Assembly (NCBI GenBank): GCA_021785115.1
Contig: JAJYGO010000205.1
Location: forward strand, 1-7,308
Source: Chloroflexota bacterium
GTDB lineage: Bacteria; Chloroflexota; Limnocylindria; Limnocylindrales; CSP1-4
DNA: 7,308 nt
Direction of reading: 5' to 3'
The stretch's first letter is position 1. Each line of letters starts with the position of its first letter. The notes under the pieces are model-generated. The model did not search any database and was not told the DNA's origin. It worked only from the letters and a program-made list of their open reading frames with translations. The translations under genes and the position numbers were made by a program. Positions 1 through 6,034 of the stretch are shown here, one piece after another.

Positions 1-1953
1 CGGCCCGACCCGGCGGCACTCATCGAGGCCTTCGGGGGCAGCCAGCGGTTCGTCTTCGACTACCTCGCCGACGAGGTCCTGGGCGGCGTCGATCCGGAGC
101 TCCGGGCATTCCTCGTCAGCACCGCGATCGCGGAGCGCTTCACCGCCGAGCTCTGTCGCGAGCTGACCGGTCGCCACGACGCCGGCGCGCTCCTCGAGCG
201 GGCCGAGCGGGCGAACCTCTTCCTCGTCCCCCTCGACGCCGAACGGCGCTGGTATCGCTACCACCGCCTCTTCGCCGACTACCTCCGCGCACAGCTCGAC
301 GAGACCGCCCGACGCGAGCTCCACGAGCGGGCCGCGGTCTGGCTCGAGGCGGCGGGTCTCGTCTCGGAGGCGATCGACCACGCGCTCGCGGCGGGCGCGA
401 TCGATCGCGCGCTCCGACTCATCGAGCGCGCGGCCCGGCCGGCGTTCGAGGCCGGCGAGCTCGCGACGCTCCTCGGCTGGCTCGAGGCCTTGCCCGCGGA
501 GCACGTCGCGGGACACCCGGAGCTCGTGTCGCTGCAGGCGTGGGCCCTCTTCGAGACGGGCCGGGTCGGCGCGGCCGTGGCCATCGCGGAGCGTCACGTC
601 GCCTCGTCCAATGCACGCGGGCCGGCCGAGGGACGGCTGCTGATCCTGCGGGGAATGATGGCGACGGTCACGGGGCCCGACGCCGAGAGCCTGGCCATCG
701 AGGGACTCGGGCTCGTGGGCGACGACCCGTTGTTCCGCTCCTTCGGGCTGCTGGCCGCCGGCCTCGGATCGCTCGCCCGGGGGCAATACGCGGCGGCCGT
801 CGAGACGCTGCGGGCGGGGTACGCGGCAGCGCTCGAGGCTGGATACCCGATGGCGGTCCTGCCCGCGATCAACCCCCTGTGCCACGCTCTCACCCTTGTC
901 GGCTTGCGTACCGAGTCCGAAACGATCTGCCGCACCGTCCTCGCCCAGCAGGCCGACGGACAGGGCCGCCCCCGACCGATCGCCTGGCCCGCCCGCGTCG
1001 TGCTCGGGATCGTCCGCTACGAAGCCAACGACCTCGTCGAGGCCCGTCGCGAGCTCGAGGCCGGATTCGAGGCGGCGCGCGAGATGGGCGTCGGCCGGCC
1101 GTTGCTCGGCTGGGCGATCTCATACCTCGCGCTGGTTCGACTGGCCTGTCGCGATCGGGATGGGGCACTCGAGGCGCTCCGAATCAGTCAGCGTGACCTT
1201 CGCTCGACCGGCATGGCGCTCCCCGGCGTCGTCGGTGAGACCGGGGCTCGGGTCCTCCTGCGGCTCGGCGATGTAACCGGCGCCGCGCATTGGGCCGACC
1301 GGGCGACACCTGAGGCGCCGCCAGGTTCACCGCTCCTGGAGGTGCTGCGTCGCTCGATGGATACCACGGTCGCCCGGGTGCGACTGGCTCAGGGCAGGCT
1401 CGAGGAGGCATGCGAGCTGCTCGCTCGGACGAAGGAGGCGCAGGAAGGCGCCGGAGCGGTGGCGGACCTGATCTCGATCGGCGTCCTGCAGGCGGCGGTC
1501 GCCGACGCGATGGGCCGCCGGGTGGAGGCCGTGCATGCCCTCGGGCGGGCAGTCGAGCTTGGCGCCCCCGGGGGCTACGTCGGGCGCTTCGTCGACGACG
1601 GACGGCCCGTCGCCCACCTCCTGCCCCTCGTCCGCGCGACTGCGCCCGTGTTCGTGGACCTCGTCATCGGCGCGTTTGCCGCCGAGCCGAGCGAGGCGGT
1701 TTCGCCGCGACCACCCATGCCCGGGGCATCGGTGTGGCAGGCCGCCGACGGGCGCCTGCTCGAGACGCTCACGGCCCGTGAGCTCGACGTCCTGCACCTG
1801 ATGGCGCGGGGCGCGAGCAACGCGGAGATCGCCGCGGGCCTGACGGTCTCGCTCGGCACGGCGAAGTGGCATGTCGGCCACGTCCTTGCCAAGCTCGGCG
1901 CGACGAGCCGCACGCAGGCGCTCCTGCGCGCCCAGCAGCTGGGCCTCGTCTGA
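1..1953 (+). CDS. MalT-like LuxR-family ATP-dependent transcriptional regulator (5' partial)
   Basis: The reading frame is open from base 1 to the TGA at 1951-1953, giving the last 650 residues of a regulator that probably exceeds 850 aa; a start at 490 would cut the protein in mid-domain. Residues 18-28 (FVFDYLADEVL) and 84-99 (WYRYHRLFADYLRAQL) are the hallmark winged-helix stretch that follows the STAND NTPase domain in MalT-like proteins. The Walker motifs must lie upstream of the window. Residues about 100-560 are Ala/Leu/Arg-rich helical repeats of TPR type, the usual inducer-binding superhelix. Residues 586-650 are a LuxR/GerE helix-turn-helix, with LTARELDVLHLMARG, SNAEIAAGL and the recognition segment GTAKWHVGHVLAKLG, followed by SRTQAL. 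The family binds DNA after ATP- and ligand-driven oligomerisation; the ligand cannot be read here. The four-gene unit 117 bp downstream is a plausible target, by adjacency only. Confidence 0.95.
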   Translation, partial: RPDPAALIEAFGGSQRFVFDYLADEVLGGVDPELRAFLVSTAIAERFTAELCRELTGRHDAGALLERAERANLFLVPLDAERRWYRYHRLFADYLRAQLDETARRELHERAAVWLEAAGLVSEAIDHALAAGAIDRALRLIERAARPAFEAGELATLLGWLEALPAEHVAGHPELVSLQAWALFETGRVGAAVAIAERHVASSNARGPAEGRLLILRGMMATVTGPDAESLAIEGLGLVGDDPLFRSFGLLAAGLGSLARGQYAAAVETLRAGYAAALEAGYPMAVLPAINPLCHALTLVGLRTESETICRTVLAQQADGQGRPRPIAWPARVVLGIVRYEANDLVEARRELEAGFEAAREMGVGRPLLGWAISYLALVRLACRDRDGALEALRISQRDLRSTGMALPGVVGETGARVLLRLGDVTGAAHWADRATPEAPPGSPLLEVLRRSMDTTVARVRLAQGRLEEACELLARTKEAQEGAGAVADLISIGVLQAAVADAMGRRVEAVHALGRAVELGAPGGYVGRFVDDGRPVAHLLPLVRATAPVFVDLVIGAFAAEPSEAVSPRPPMPGASVWQAADGRLLETLTARELDVLHLMARGASNAEIAAGLTVSLGTAKWHVGHVLAKLGATSRTQALLRAQQLGLV

Positions 1954-1982
1954 AGCTGCGGCCACCGGCCGTCTCTGCCTGA

Positions 1983-2002
1983 CCCCTTTCTTTCGGAAGG
2001 GG
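1983..2002. terminator. Hairpin after the regulator gene, possible terminator
   Basis: CCCCTT at 1983-1988 pairs with AAGGGG at 1997-2002, and the stem continues inward with a T-G wobble and a C-G pair around a four-base TTTC loop. It lies 30 bp after the regulator stop codon. No T-run follows on the plus strand, since six Gs run through 2004, so it is at best a weak or factor-assisted terminator. It could instead protect an mRNA end. Confidence 0.4.
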
Positions 2003-2010
2003 GGATCGAG

Positions 2011-2033
2011 CGCCAAAAGACCGGCCTTTGGCG
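2011..2033. repeat. Inverted repeat CGCCAAA/TTTGGCG in the spacer
   Basis: CGCCAAA at 2011-2017 and TTTGGCG at 2027-2033 form a perfect 7-bp dyad around a 9-base spacer. It sits 37 bp upstream of the start at 2071, where an operator or a 5' leader hairpin of the four-gene unit could lie. The half-sites include an AAA/TTT core that stands out in this GC-rich DNA. Function is inferred from position only. It may also act with the preceding hairpin in termination. Confidence 0.35.
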
Positions 2034-2070
2034 AGGCGCCTTCGGGACGTCCGAGCAGGACCATCGTGGC

Positions 2071-2340
2071 ATGAACCGCTACGAGATCCGAGTCGCCGGC
2101 CACCTCGACCGGCGGCGCGCGGCGTCGCTCGGCTGCGAAGGGCTCCAGCTGCTTCCGGGCGGCGAATCGCTGCTGATGTTCGTGGCCGTCGATCAGGCCG
2201 CGCTCTATGGCCTGTTGACCAGGTTGCGGGACGCGGGGCTCGGGCTCGTCGCCGCCCAGCGTCTCTCGGAAGCGGCGTCGGCGGACGTCAGCGCACCCAC
2301 TCCGGAAGGACCACAGGAGCATTTCGATGGAACAGCTTGA
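2071..2340 (+). CDS. Small conserved-type hypothetical protein, first gene of the F420-oxidoreductase unit
   Basis: This is an 89-aa protein with no signal peptide or membrane segment. The start is supported by AGGA at 2057-2060, 10 bp upstream of the ATG. From memory, the pattern (YEIRVAGHLDRR at residues 4-15, then VDQAALYGLLTRLRDAGLGLVAAQRL at 40-65) matches a family of short proteins common in Chloroflexota and Actinobacteria, often found next to MalT/LuxR-type regulators or oxidoreductases. They usually read YEIRV.G.L..RWA.WF.GL, then VxDQAALHGLLxKxRDLGLPL. Here the usual tryptophan segment is replaced by RRRAASLGCEG at residues 14-24. The predicted order is strand, strand, helix, strand, suggesting a small alpha/beta, ACT-like fold. 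The last ~22 residues are low-complexity. Its end overlaps the next gene by 14 bp, so the two are probably translationally coupled. No biochemical function can be assigned. Confidence 0.8.
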   Translation: MNRYEIRVAGHLDRRRAASLGCEGLQLLPGGESLLMFVAVDQAALYGLLTRLRDAGLGLVAAQRLSEAASADVSAPTPEGPQEHFDGTA

Positions 2341-2770
2341 CAACCCGCAGACTCCGGCGCGGCCGGGGCCACATCCGTACGTGCCATCCCGGTTCTTCAT
2401 GAGCCGCGTGGTCAACCCGATCACGCTCTGGCTCGGCGGCCCGACGCTCACGGTGCGCGGCCGTCGGACCGGTCGCCCGATCAGGACGCCAATCCCCACG
2501 CTCGAGTTCGAGGGCGCTCGCTACCTCGTATCGGGTGGGGGCGAGACGCACTGGGTGCGGAACCTGCGGGCGGCGGGCGTGGGCGAGCTGCGGCGAGGCC
2601 GCACCAGCGAGCCGTTCCGCGCGGTCGAGGTCGAGGTCGAGGACGAGGAGCACGACCGCGTCGTGACCGCCTACCGCGAGCACATGGGATGGCGGGCACG
2701 CGAGTTCTTCGCGGCGCTCCCCGACCCCGCCGACCACCCGGTGTTCCGCGTCGAGCCACAGGAGGCGTAG
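2327..2770 (+). CDS. Nitroreductase-family deazaflavin (F420)-dependent oxidoreductase, Ddn-like
   Basis: This is a 147-aa single-domain protein, the usual length for the Ddn/DUF385 family. Residues 45-56 (GRRTGRPIRTPI) and 66-84 (YLVSGGGETHWVRNLRAAG) are the conserved F420-binding segments of this split-beta-barrel family. The motif W-x-R/H-N-L-R-A is intact at W77-A82, and a typical C-terminal helix follows around residues 107-130. Family members use reduced F420 to reduce quinones, nitro compounds or enones, often at the membrane; the substrate here is unknown. The hydrophobic stretch FFMSRVVNPITLWLGG (23-38) before the barrel resembles the N-terminal helix that places these proteins near membranes. 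The Shine-Dalgarno AGGAG at 2315-2319 lies 7 bp before the ATG, inside the preceding gene. Two membrane-protein genes follow almost without gaps, which agrees with a membrane-linked redox role. Confidence 0.9.
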   Translation: MEQLDNPQTPARPGPHPYVPSRFFMSRVVNPITLWLGGPTLTVRGRRTGRPIRTPIPTLEFEGARYLVSGGGETHWVRNLRAAGVGELRRGRTSEPFRAVEVEVEDEEHDRVVTAYREHMGWRAREFFAALPDPADHPVFRVEPQEA

Positions 2771-2774
2771 TGAC

Positions 2775-3209
2775 ATGTCCGACCAGACGATCAAGCTCAT
2801 TGCCGCCGGCGTGCTGCTCCTGCACGGGCTCGGCCACGGAGGGGCGCTCGGAGCACTGGCGTGGATCCGGCTCCGTCCCGGCGCGCCGACCGGCGCGTGG
2901 CACGCGGCCCGTTCATGGCTCGTGCCAACGCTGACGGCGGACACGGCCACGACGCTCGCCAGCGCGTTCTGGATCCTGTCCCTGGTCGGATTCGTCATCG
3001 CGGCGATGTCGTTCTGGGGCGTCGTCGTCCCGGGCGGCGTCTGGCGGCCCCTGGCCGTCGCGTCCGCGTTCGTGTCGATCGCCGGGATCACGTGCTTCTT
3101 CGGCACGTGGCCGATGTTCAACACGATCGCCGCCCTCGGCGTGAACGTCGCCGTCCTGGCCGCCGTGCTCTGGCTGCACTGGCCGTCCGAAGCCATCCTG
3201 GCGAGCTGA
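2775..3209 (+). CDS. Four-helix integral membrane protein of unknown function
   Basis: This is a 144-aa very hydrophobic protein with membrane segments at about residues 6-28, 59-83, 91-109 and 115-135. Between the first two lies a loop rich in basic residues (IRLRPGAPTGAWHAARSW). The first helix contains a histidine-glycine pattern, LLHGLGHGGALG (residues 15-26), with H17 and H21 one helical turn apart; this could bind a metal, haem or quinone but is not diagnostic. The start is fixed by AGGAGG at 2760-2765, 9 bp before the ATG and inside the 3' end of the oxidoreductase gene, leaving only 4 bp between stop and start. Cotranscription with the upstream F420-dependent enzyme is very likely. 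I recognise no named family. Confidence 0.8.
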   Translation: MSDQTIKLIAAGVLLLHGLGHGGALGALAWIRLRPGAPTGAWHAARSWLVPTLTADTATTLASAFWILSLVGFVIAAMSFWGVVVPGGVWRPLAVASAFVSIAGITCFFGTWPMFNTIAALGVNVAVLAAVLWLHWPSEAILAS

Positions 3210-3237
3210 GCCAACCTCGAGAAGGAAGAGTGCGGTC

Positions 3238-3924
3238 ATGGACGAGACGAGATGGGAGCGCTGGGGCGCCGCAAGTGGCCTCGGCGCGATCGCGACCGGC
3301 GCCGCGGCGATGCTGTTCGAGCGCGGCGCGCTGAGCGCGAGCGATCCGGTCGGGAAGATCGTGGCGTACTACACCGAGAACCAGGCCGCGCTCCGCGCTC
3401 AAGCCCTGCTCTTCGTTGCCGGGGCCGGCTTCTTCCTCTGGTTCCTCGGGAGCCTGCGGAGCTTCCTGGCGCAGGCCGAAGGTGGCCGCGGCCCGCTGTC
3501 CAGCCTGGCGATGAGCGCGGGCGCCGCGTCGACCGTGATCACGCTCGCGGCGGTCGCCTTCCAGGTCGGCCTGGCCAGCGCCGCAAGCGATGCCGGCCAG
3601 CCGGCGCTCATCGGAACCATGGACGCGTTGTTCGTCGTCGCGAACCTGCCCCTCGCGGTGATGCTCATGGCGATCGCCGTGCTCACGTTCCGGACGGGCT
3701 GCCTCCCGGCCTGGCTCGGATGGCTCGCGCTTCTGGCGGCCGTCACGCAGCTGATCCCGGTGTGCGGAATCGTCATCGACGGCGGTCCGTTGGCCGCCGA
3801 CGGATTGGTGAGCGCCTACCTGCCCTACCCGCTCTACGCGCTCTGGCTCGCGAGCGCGGCGGTCGTCACGACTCTCCGGGCCGGGAACGCGTCGGCGAGC
3901 CTCGGGCCTGTCACGGCTGCGTGA
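3238..3924 (+). CDS. Multi-pass (about six helices) membrane protein, DUF4386-like in style
   Basis: This is a 228-aa protein with probable membrane segments near residues 10-27, 53-75, 87-110, 125-150, 157-180 and 193-213. AAGGAAGAG at 3222-3230 gives a Shine-Dalgarno site 7 bp before the ATG. The pattern resembles a loosely defined group of actinobacterial and chloroflexotal integral membrane proteins (similar to DUF4386): a short N-terminus, WERWGAASG leading into helix 1, a soluble loop ending in YYTENQAALRAQALL, FLWFLGSLRSFL after helix 2, and LPAWLGWLALLAA entering helix 5. The assignment is from memory and tentative. No catalytic motif is visible. It lies 28 bp after the preceding membrane-protein gene on the same strand and is probably the last well-formed gene of the unit starting at 2071. 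Confidence 0.8.
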   Translation: MDETRWERWGAASGLGAIATGAAAMLFERGALSASDPVGKIVAYYTENQAALRAQALLFVAGAGFFLWFLGSLRSFLAQAEGGRGPLSSLAMSAGAASTVITLAAVAFQVGLASAASDAGQPALIGTMDALFVVANLPLAVMLMAIAVLTFRTGCLPAWLGWLALLAAVTQLIPVCGIVIDGGPLAADGLVSAYLPYPLYALWLASAAVVTTLRAGNASASLGPVTAA

Positions 3925-3936
3925 AGGACCCATCTG

Positions 3937-4104
3937 ATGACATCGACCAACGCAGCCGCTCTCCCGCTCAGGCCTGACAGCACCCTCGCATACGCCCCTC
4001 GCTCACGATGGGTCTCACCCTCGCGATCGCTTCGATCGGTGTTGCTCCAGCCGGAGGATCTCGCGATGACTTCACCTGCTTGCGCGTCCGCGCCATCTGC
4101 CTGA
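3937..4104 (+). CDS. Short open frame with good ribosome binding site; small gene or remnant
   Basis: An ATG at 3937 lies 8 bp after GAAGGA (3923-3928), which overlaps the stop of the previous gene. This is the same spacing style as in the rest of the unit. The frame encodes 55 residues beginning MTSTNAAALPLRPDSTLAY and is Ser/Pro/Ala-rich with no membrane segment or known motif. The N-terminus looks like the start of a longer protein, so it may be the stump of a decayed fifth operon gene. A second frame (ATG 4008 to TGA 4166, 52 aa) also runs through here, and neither has clear coding signs. It may equally be non-coding spacer. Confidence 0.25.
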   Translation: MTSTNAAALPLRPDSTLAYAPRSRWVSPSRSLRSVLLQPEDLAMTSPACASAPSA

Positions 4105-4127
4105 AAGTCGGGCAGACGACGGAATAC

Positions 4128-4133
4128 GGAGGG
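4128..4133 (+). promoter_or_regulatory. Shine-Dalgarno site deciding the GTG start at 4142
   Basis: GGAGGG ends 8 bp before the GTG at 4142-4144. No ATG lies in frame near the start of the acetyltransferase domain, so this site is the main reason to choose the GTG start. Confidence 0.75.
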
Positions 4134-4141
4134 TCAGCGCG

Positions 4142-4684
4142 GTGGGTGCTCGGTCGGCGGTCCTGAGCGACGGGGTGGTCACTCTGCGGGCCTGGGAGCC
4201 GAACGATGCGGCGGCCGTCTTCCGTGCCTGCCAGGACGCGGACATCCAGCGCTTCCTGCCCGTGCCCCGGCCCTACACGGAAGCCTCGGCGCGCGACTTC
4301 GTCGCGATCCGCCGCGCAGACTGGGACGGCGACGAGGAGCGCTCCTTCGCGATCACGGACGCCCGGACCGGCGAGGTGCTGGGTTCCATCGCGCGCCACC
4401 GCCGCGCGGCCCACCGCGCCGAGTTCGGCTACTGGGTTGCCGCTCAAGCCCGGGGCCGGGGTGTCGCCACTCGTGCGCTCCGGCTCATGGCGGACTGGTC
4501 GCTCGCGGCCGGCTTCATCCGGCTCGAACTCTTCACGCACCCCGACAACCATGCGTCCGGGCGCGTGGCCGAGCGCGCCGGTTTCACCCGCGAGGGACTG
4601 CGTCGCGCCTGGAACCTCGACCGCGACGGCAACCCCGAGGACGCCATCTTCTACGTGCTGGTGCGGGGCGATCCGCCGGGCTGA
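4142..4684 (+). CDS. GNAT-family N-acetyltransferase, RimJ/RimL type
   Basis: This is a 180-aa protein of the usual length for RimJ/RimL-like (Acetyltransf_3) enzymes, which move an acetyl group from acetyl-CoA to an N-terminal or other amine. The N-terminal strand and helix, VVTLRAWEPNDAAAVFRACQDADIQRFLP (12-40), is typical. The acetyl-CoA pyrophosphate loop is QARGRGVATRAL (102-113), preceded by the beta-bulge strand FGYWVAA (95-101). Residues 127-148 (RLELFTHPDNHASGRVAERAGF) hold the conserved N-x-x-S/A-x-x-V/L-x-E-x-x-GF core. The end, EGLRRAWNLDRDGNPEDAIFYVLVRGD, is the usual substrate-side strand pair. Translation starts at GTG. It follows a 217-bp spacer, so it may have its own promoter, though I see no convincing -35/-10 pair. 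The substrate cannot be read from sequence; ribosomal-protein modification is only one option. Confidence 0.93.
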   Translation: MGARSAVLSDGVVTLRAWEPNDAAAVFRACQDADIQRFLPVPRPYTEASARDFVAIRRADWDGDEERSFAITDARTGEVLGSIARHRRAAHRAEFGYWVAAQARGRGVATRALRLMADWSLAAGFIRLELFTHPDNHASGRVAERAGFTREGLRRAWNLDRDGNPEDAIFYVLVRGDPPG

Positions 4685-4721
4685 CGAACCGGACGCATCG
4701 GGAGCGCCGAAGCCAACCCTC

Positions 4722-4762
4722 AGGTCCACACCTCCTGCCGCACTGGAGGTCCACCTCCTGCC
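4722..4762 (+). repeat. Imperfect tandem direct repeat between convergent genes
   Basis: AGGTCCACACCTCCTGCC (4722-4739) is repeated as AGGTCCACCTCCTGCC (4747-4762), differing only by a two-base AC insertion and separated by 7 bp. The second copy supplies the left arm of the stem at 4747-4777. The pattern looks like local slippage or a duplicated site in the non-coding gap. Confidence 0.7.
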
Positions 4763-4777
4763 CCACCGGGTGGACCT
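4747..4777. terminator. Perfect 9-bp stem between convergent genes, likely bidirectional terminator
   Basis: AGGTCCACC (4747-4755) pairs perfectly with GGTGGACCT (4769-4777) around a 13-base loop. It stands 62 bp after the acetyltransferase stop and 27 bp beyond the minus-strand stop at 4805, where a shared terminator is expected. T-runs are weak: only GGTTTG follows on the plus strand and none on the minus strand. Intrinsic termination is therefore probable by position but not proven. Confidence 0.5.
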
Positions 4778-4804
4778 GGCGGTGGTTTGACGCCGACCGG
4801 GCCG

Positions 4805-6034
4805 TCAGCGAAGCGTCACGAACGCCTTCGTGCCGGGACCGTATTCCTGGGGGGCGAGGATCCACGAGAAGGTGTAGTCGCCGGCTGGGAGGCCGAGGGT
4901 CGGCATCTGCATCGCGAAGGAGACCGATGCCCCGGGCGCGATGGGGTTCACCGAGCCGCAGTTGAGCGTGAACGCCTTTGCGAAGGCGGGGGCTTGCCCG
5001 ATGATCTCCTCCTCGTAGATCGGGCAGCTCTGCCCCCCGGCGAAGCTGCGCAGGTCCACCGGGGCAGCGCTCGTGTTGGTCAGCGTGACGATGTAGCGGA
5101 TCGGCGTGCCGGCACTCGTCGAGGTGACCGTCAGCGTGCCCTGGTCGATCTCGACCTGCAATGGCAGCGGCGTGGGTTCGGGCGTGGCGGGCACGGTTCC
5201 GGCCGGAGGCTGGAAGGGACCGTTCGCGAATACCTCCGACGTCGCCCCGCCCATGCATGTCACGGGCCGATCGAGGGGCGGGACGCCCGGCGCCCAGGAC
5301 GCCACGAGGCGGCCGCCGTCGCGCGGCAGGACCAGGGCGAAGGAGAACGGACCGCTGATCGCCTGGCCACACCAGTCGGACCAGCCGATCGGGACGTCGG
5401 TCGAGGCACCGGCGGTCAGCACGGCGACCGGATCACCGCCGGCGACGGACGGGCGCCCGGGCACCGCGCCGACTGCCTTCGTCCCATCGAGCACGACCTG
5501 CCCGTGCCCATCGAGCACCTGCGCCCCCGGCGTGCCCTGCAGATAGCACGTGCCCTTCGAGGCGTTGATCAGGTGCAGCCGAAAGTAGGTGGTCCCGGCG
5601 GCGGCGCCCCACCCGCTGAGCTCGCCCGTGAGGTCGGTGGCCACGCAGGGCGCGAGACCGGGCGGTGGGGTGATCGTGATCGGAGTCGGCCAGGGCGGCA
5701 CGGCGGCAGGGGCGTCCAGCCAGGGAACGACACCCTCGAGCGCGAGCGAGCTGGCGGTGGCGACGGGCGACGGTGGAACCGGCGAGATTGCCGCGCCGCC
5801 GGGAGGCGGTCCACCGGGCAGGGTTCGGGGCGGCAGGCCGCCGGACAGCGCGAGGAGCCCCACGGTCACCGCCAGGGCGGCGACCAGCAGCCATGCCGAG
5901 ACGGCTGCCCGGGGACGCACGGAGGTCGGGCCGACGCCACGGGGCCGATCCCCGAGATCGATGGCTGGCGGCGCGTACCGATCCTCGTCCGGCGGTCCCG
6001 CCCGAAGCGCACGCTCGATCCGTTCGTCATCCAT
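4805..6034 (-). CDS. Single-pass membrane protein with DUF4232-like domain, coupled to sigma factor (putative anti-sigma/sensor)
   Basis: This is a 409-aa protein. The start is the ATG at 6034-6032, with GGGAGG (6046-6041) 6 bp upstream. The frame stays open further upstream, but there it only shadows the sigma gene. Residues 1-42 are charged and cytoplasmic, and residues 43-64 (AAVSAWLLVAALAVTVGLLALS) form one membrane helix. Residues 66-127 are a Pro-rich extracytoplasmic linker. Residues 128-275 resemble DUF4232: C130, then FRLHLINASKGTCYLQGTPGAQVLDGHGQVV with C163, plus C222 and C260, probably two disulfides. A second linker (ATPEPTPLPLQ) leads to a beta-sandwich at 293-409 resembling BsuPI-type domains: YIVTLTNTSAAPVDL, C337, C359, IAPGASVSF, AGDYTFSW. 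Its ATG overlaps the sigma stop as TGATG, the coupling seen for anti-sigma factors, but no HxxxCxxC zinc motif is present. An anti-sigma or surface-sensor role is inferred. Confidence 0.88.
   Translation of the reverse strand: MDDERIERALRAGPPDEDRYAPPAIDLGDRPRGVGPTSVRPRAAVSAWLLVAALAVTVGLLALSGGLPPRTLPGGPPPGGAAISPVPPSPVATASSLALEGVVPWLDAPAAVPPWPTPITITPPPGLAPCVATDLTGELSGWGAAAGTTYFRLHLINASKGTCYLQGTPGAQVLDGHGQVVLDGTKAVGAVPGRPSVAGGDPVAVLTAGASTDVPIGWSDWCGQAISGPFSFALVLPRDGGRLVASWAPGVPPLDRPVTCMGGATSEVFANGPFQPPAGTVPATPEPTPLPLQVEIDQGTLTVTSTSAGTPIRYIVTLTNTSAAPVDLRSFAGGQSCPIYEEEIIGQAPAFAKAFTLNCGSVNPIAPGASVSFAMQMPTLGLPAGDYTFSWILAPQEYGPGTKAFVTLR

Noticed and set aside
490..1953. Regulator gene starting at the ATG at 490
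   Set aside because: The frame is open back to base 1 and encodes recognisable MalT-like winged-helix sequence there, so the gene enters from outside the window and 490 is an internal Met.
1327..2499. 390-codon open frame on the minus strand
   Set aside because: It lies opposite the regulator, the spacer and two well-supported plus-strand genes. Its composition is Arg/Gly/Pro-rich as expected for an antisense frame in GC-rich DNA, and it has no recognisable domain.
2288..3933. Long minus-strand frames opposite the oxidoreductase and membrane-protein genes
   Set aside because: The plus-strand genes have ribosome sites, tight operon spacing and a recognised family; the antisense translations are Arg/Pro/Ala-rich with no motif.
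4142..4684. Acetyltransferase as a toxin of a toxin-antitoxin pair
   Set aside because: No small ribbon-helix-helix antitoxin precedes it, and the sequence is of RimJ/RimL type rather than TacT type.
3968..4729. 253-codon minus-strand frame opposite the acetyltransferase
   Set aside because: The plus strand carries intact GNAT motifs and a good ribosome site; the antisense frame shows no family features.
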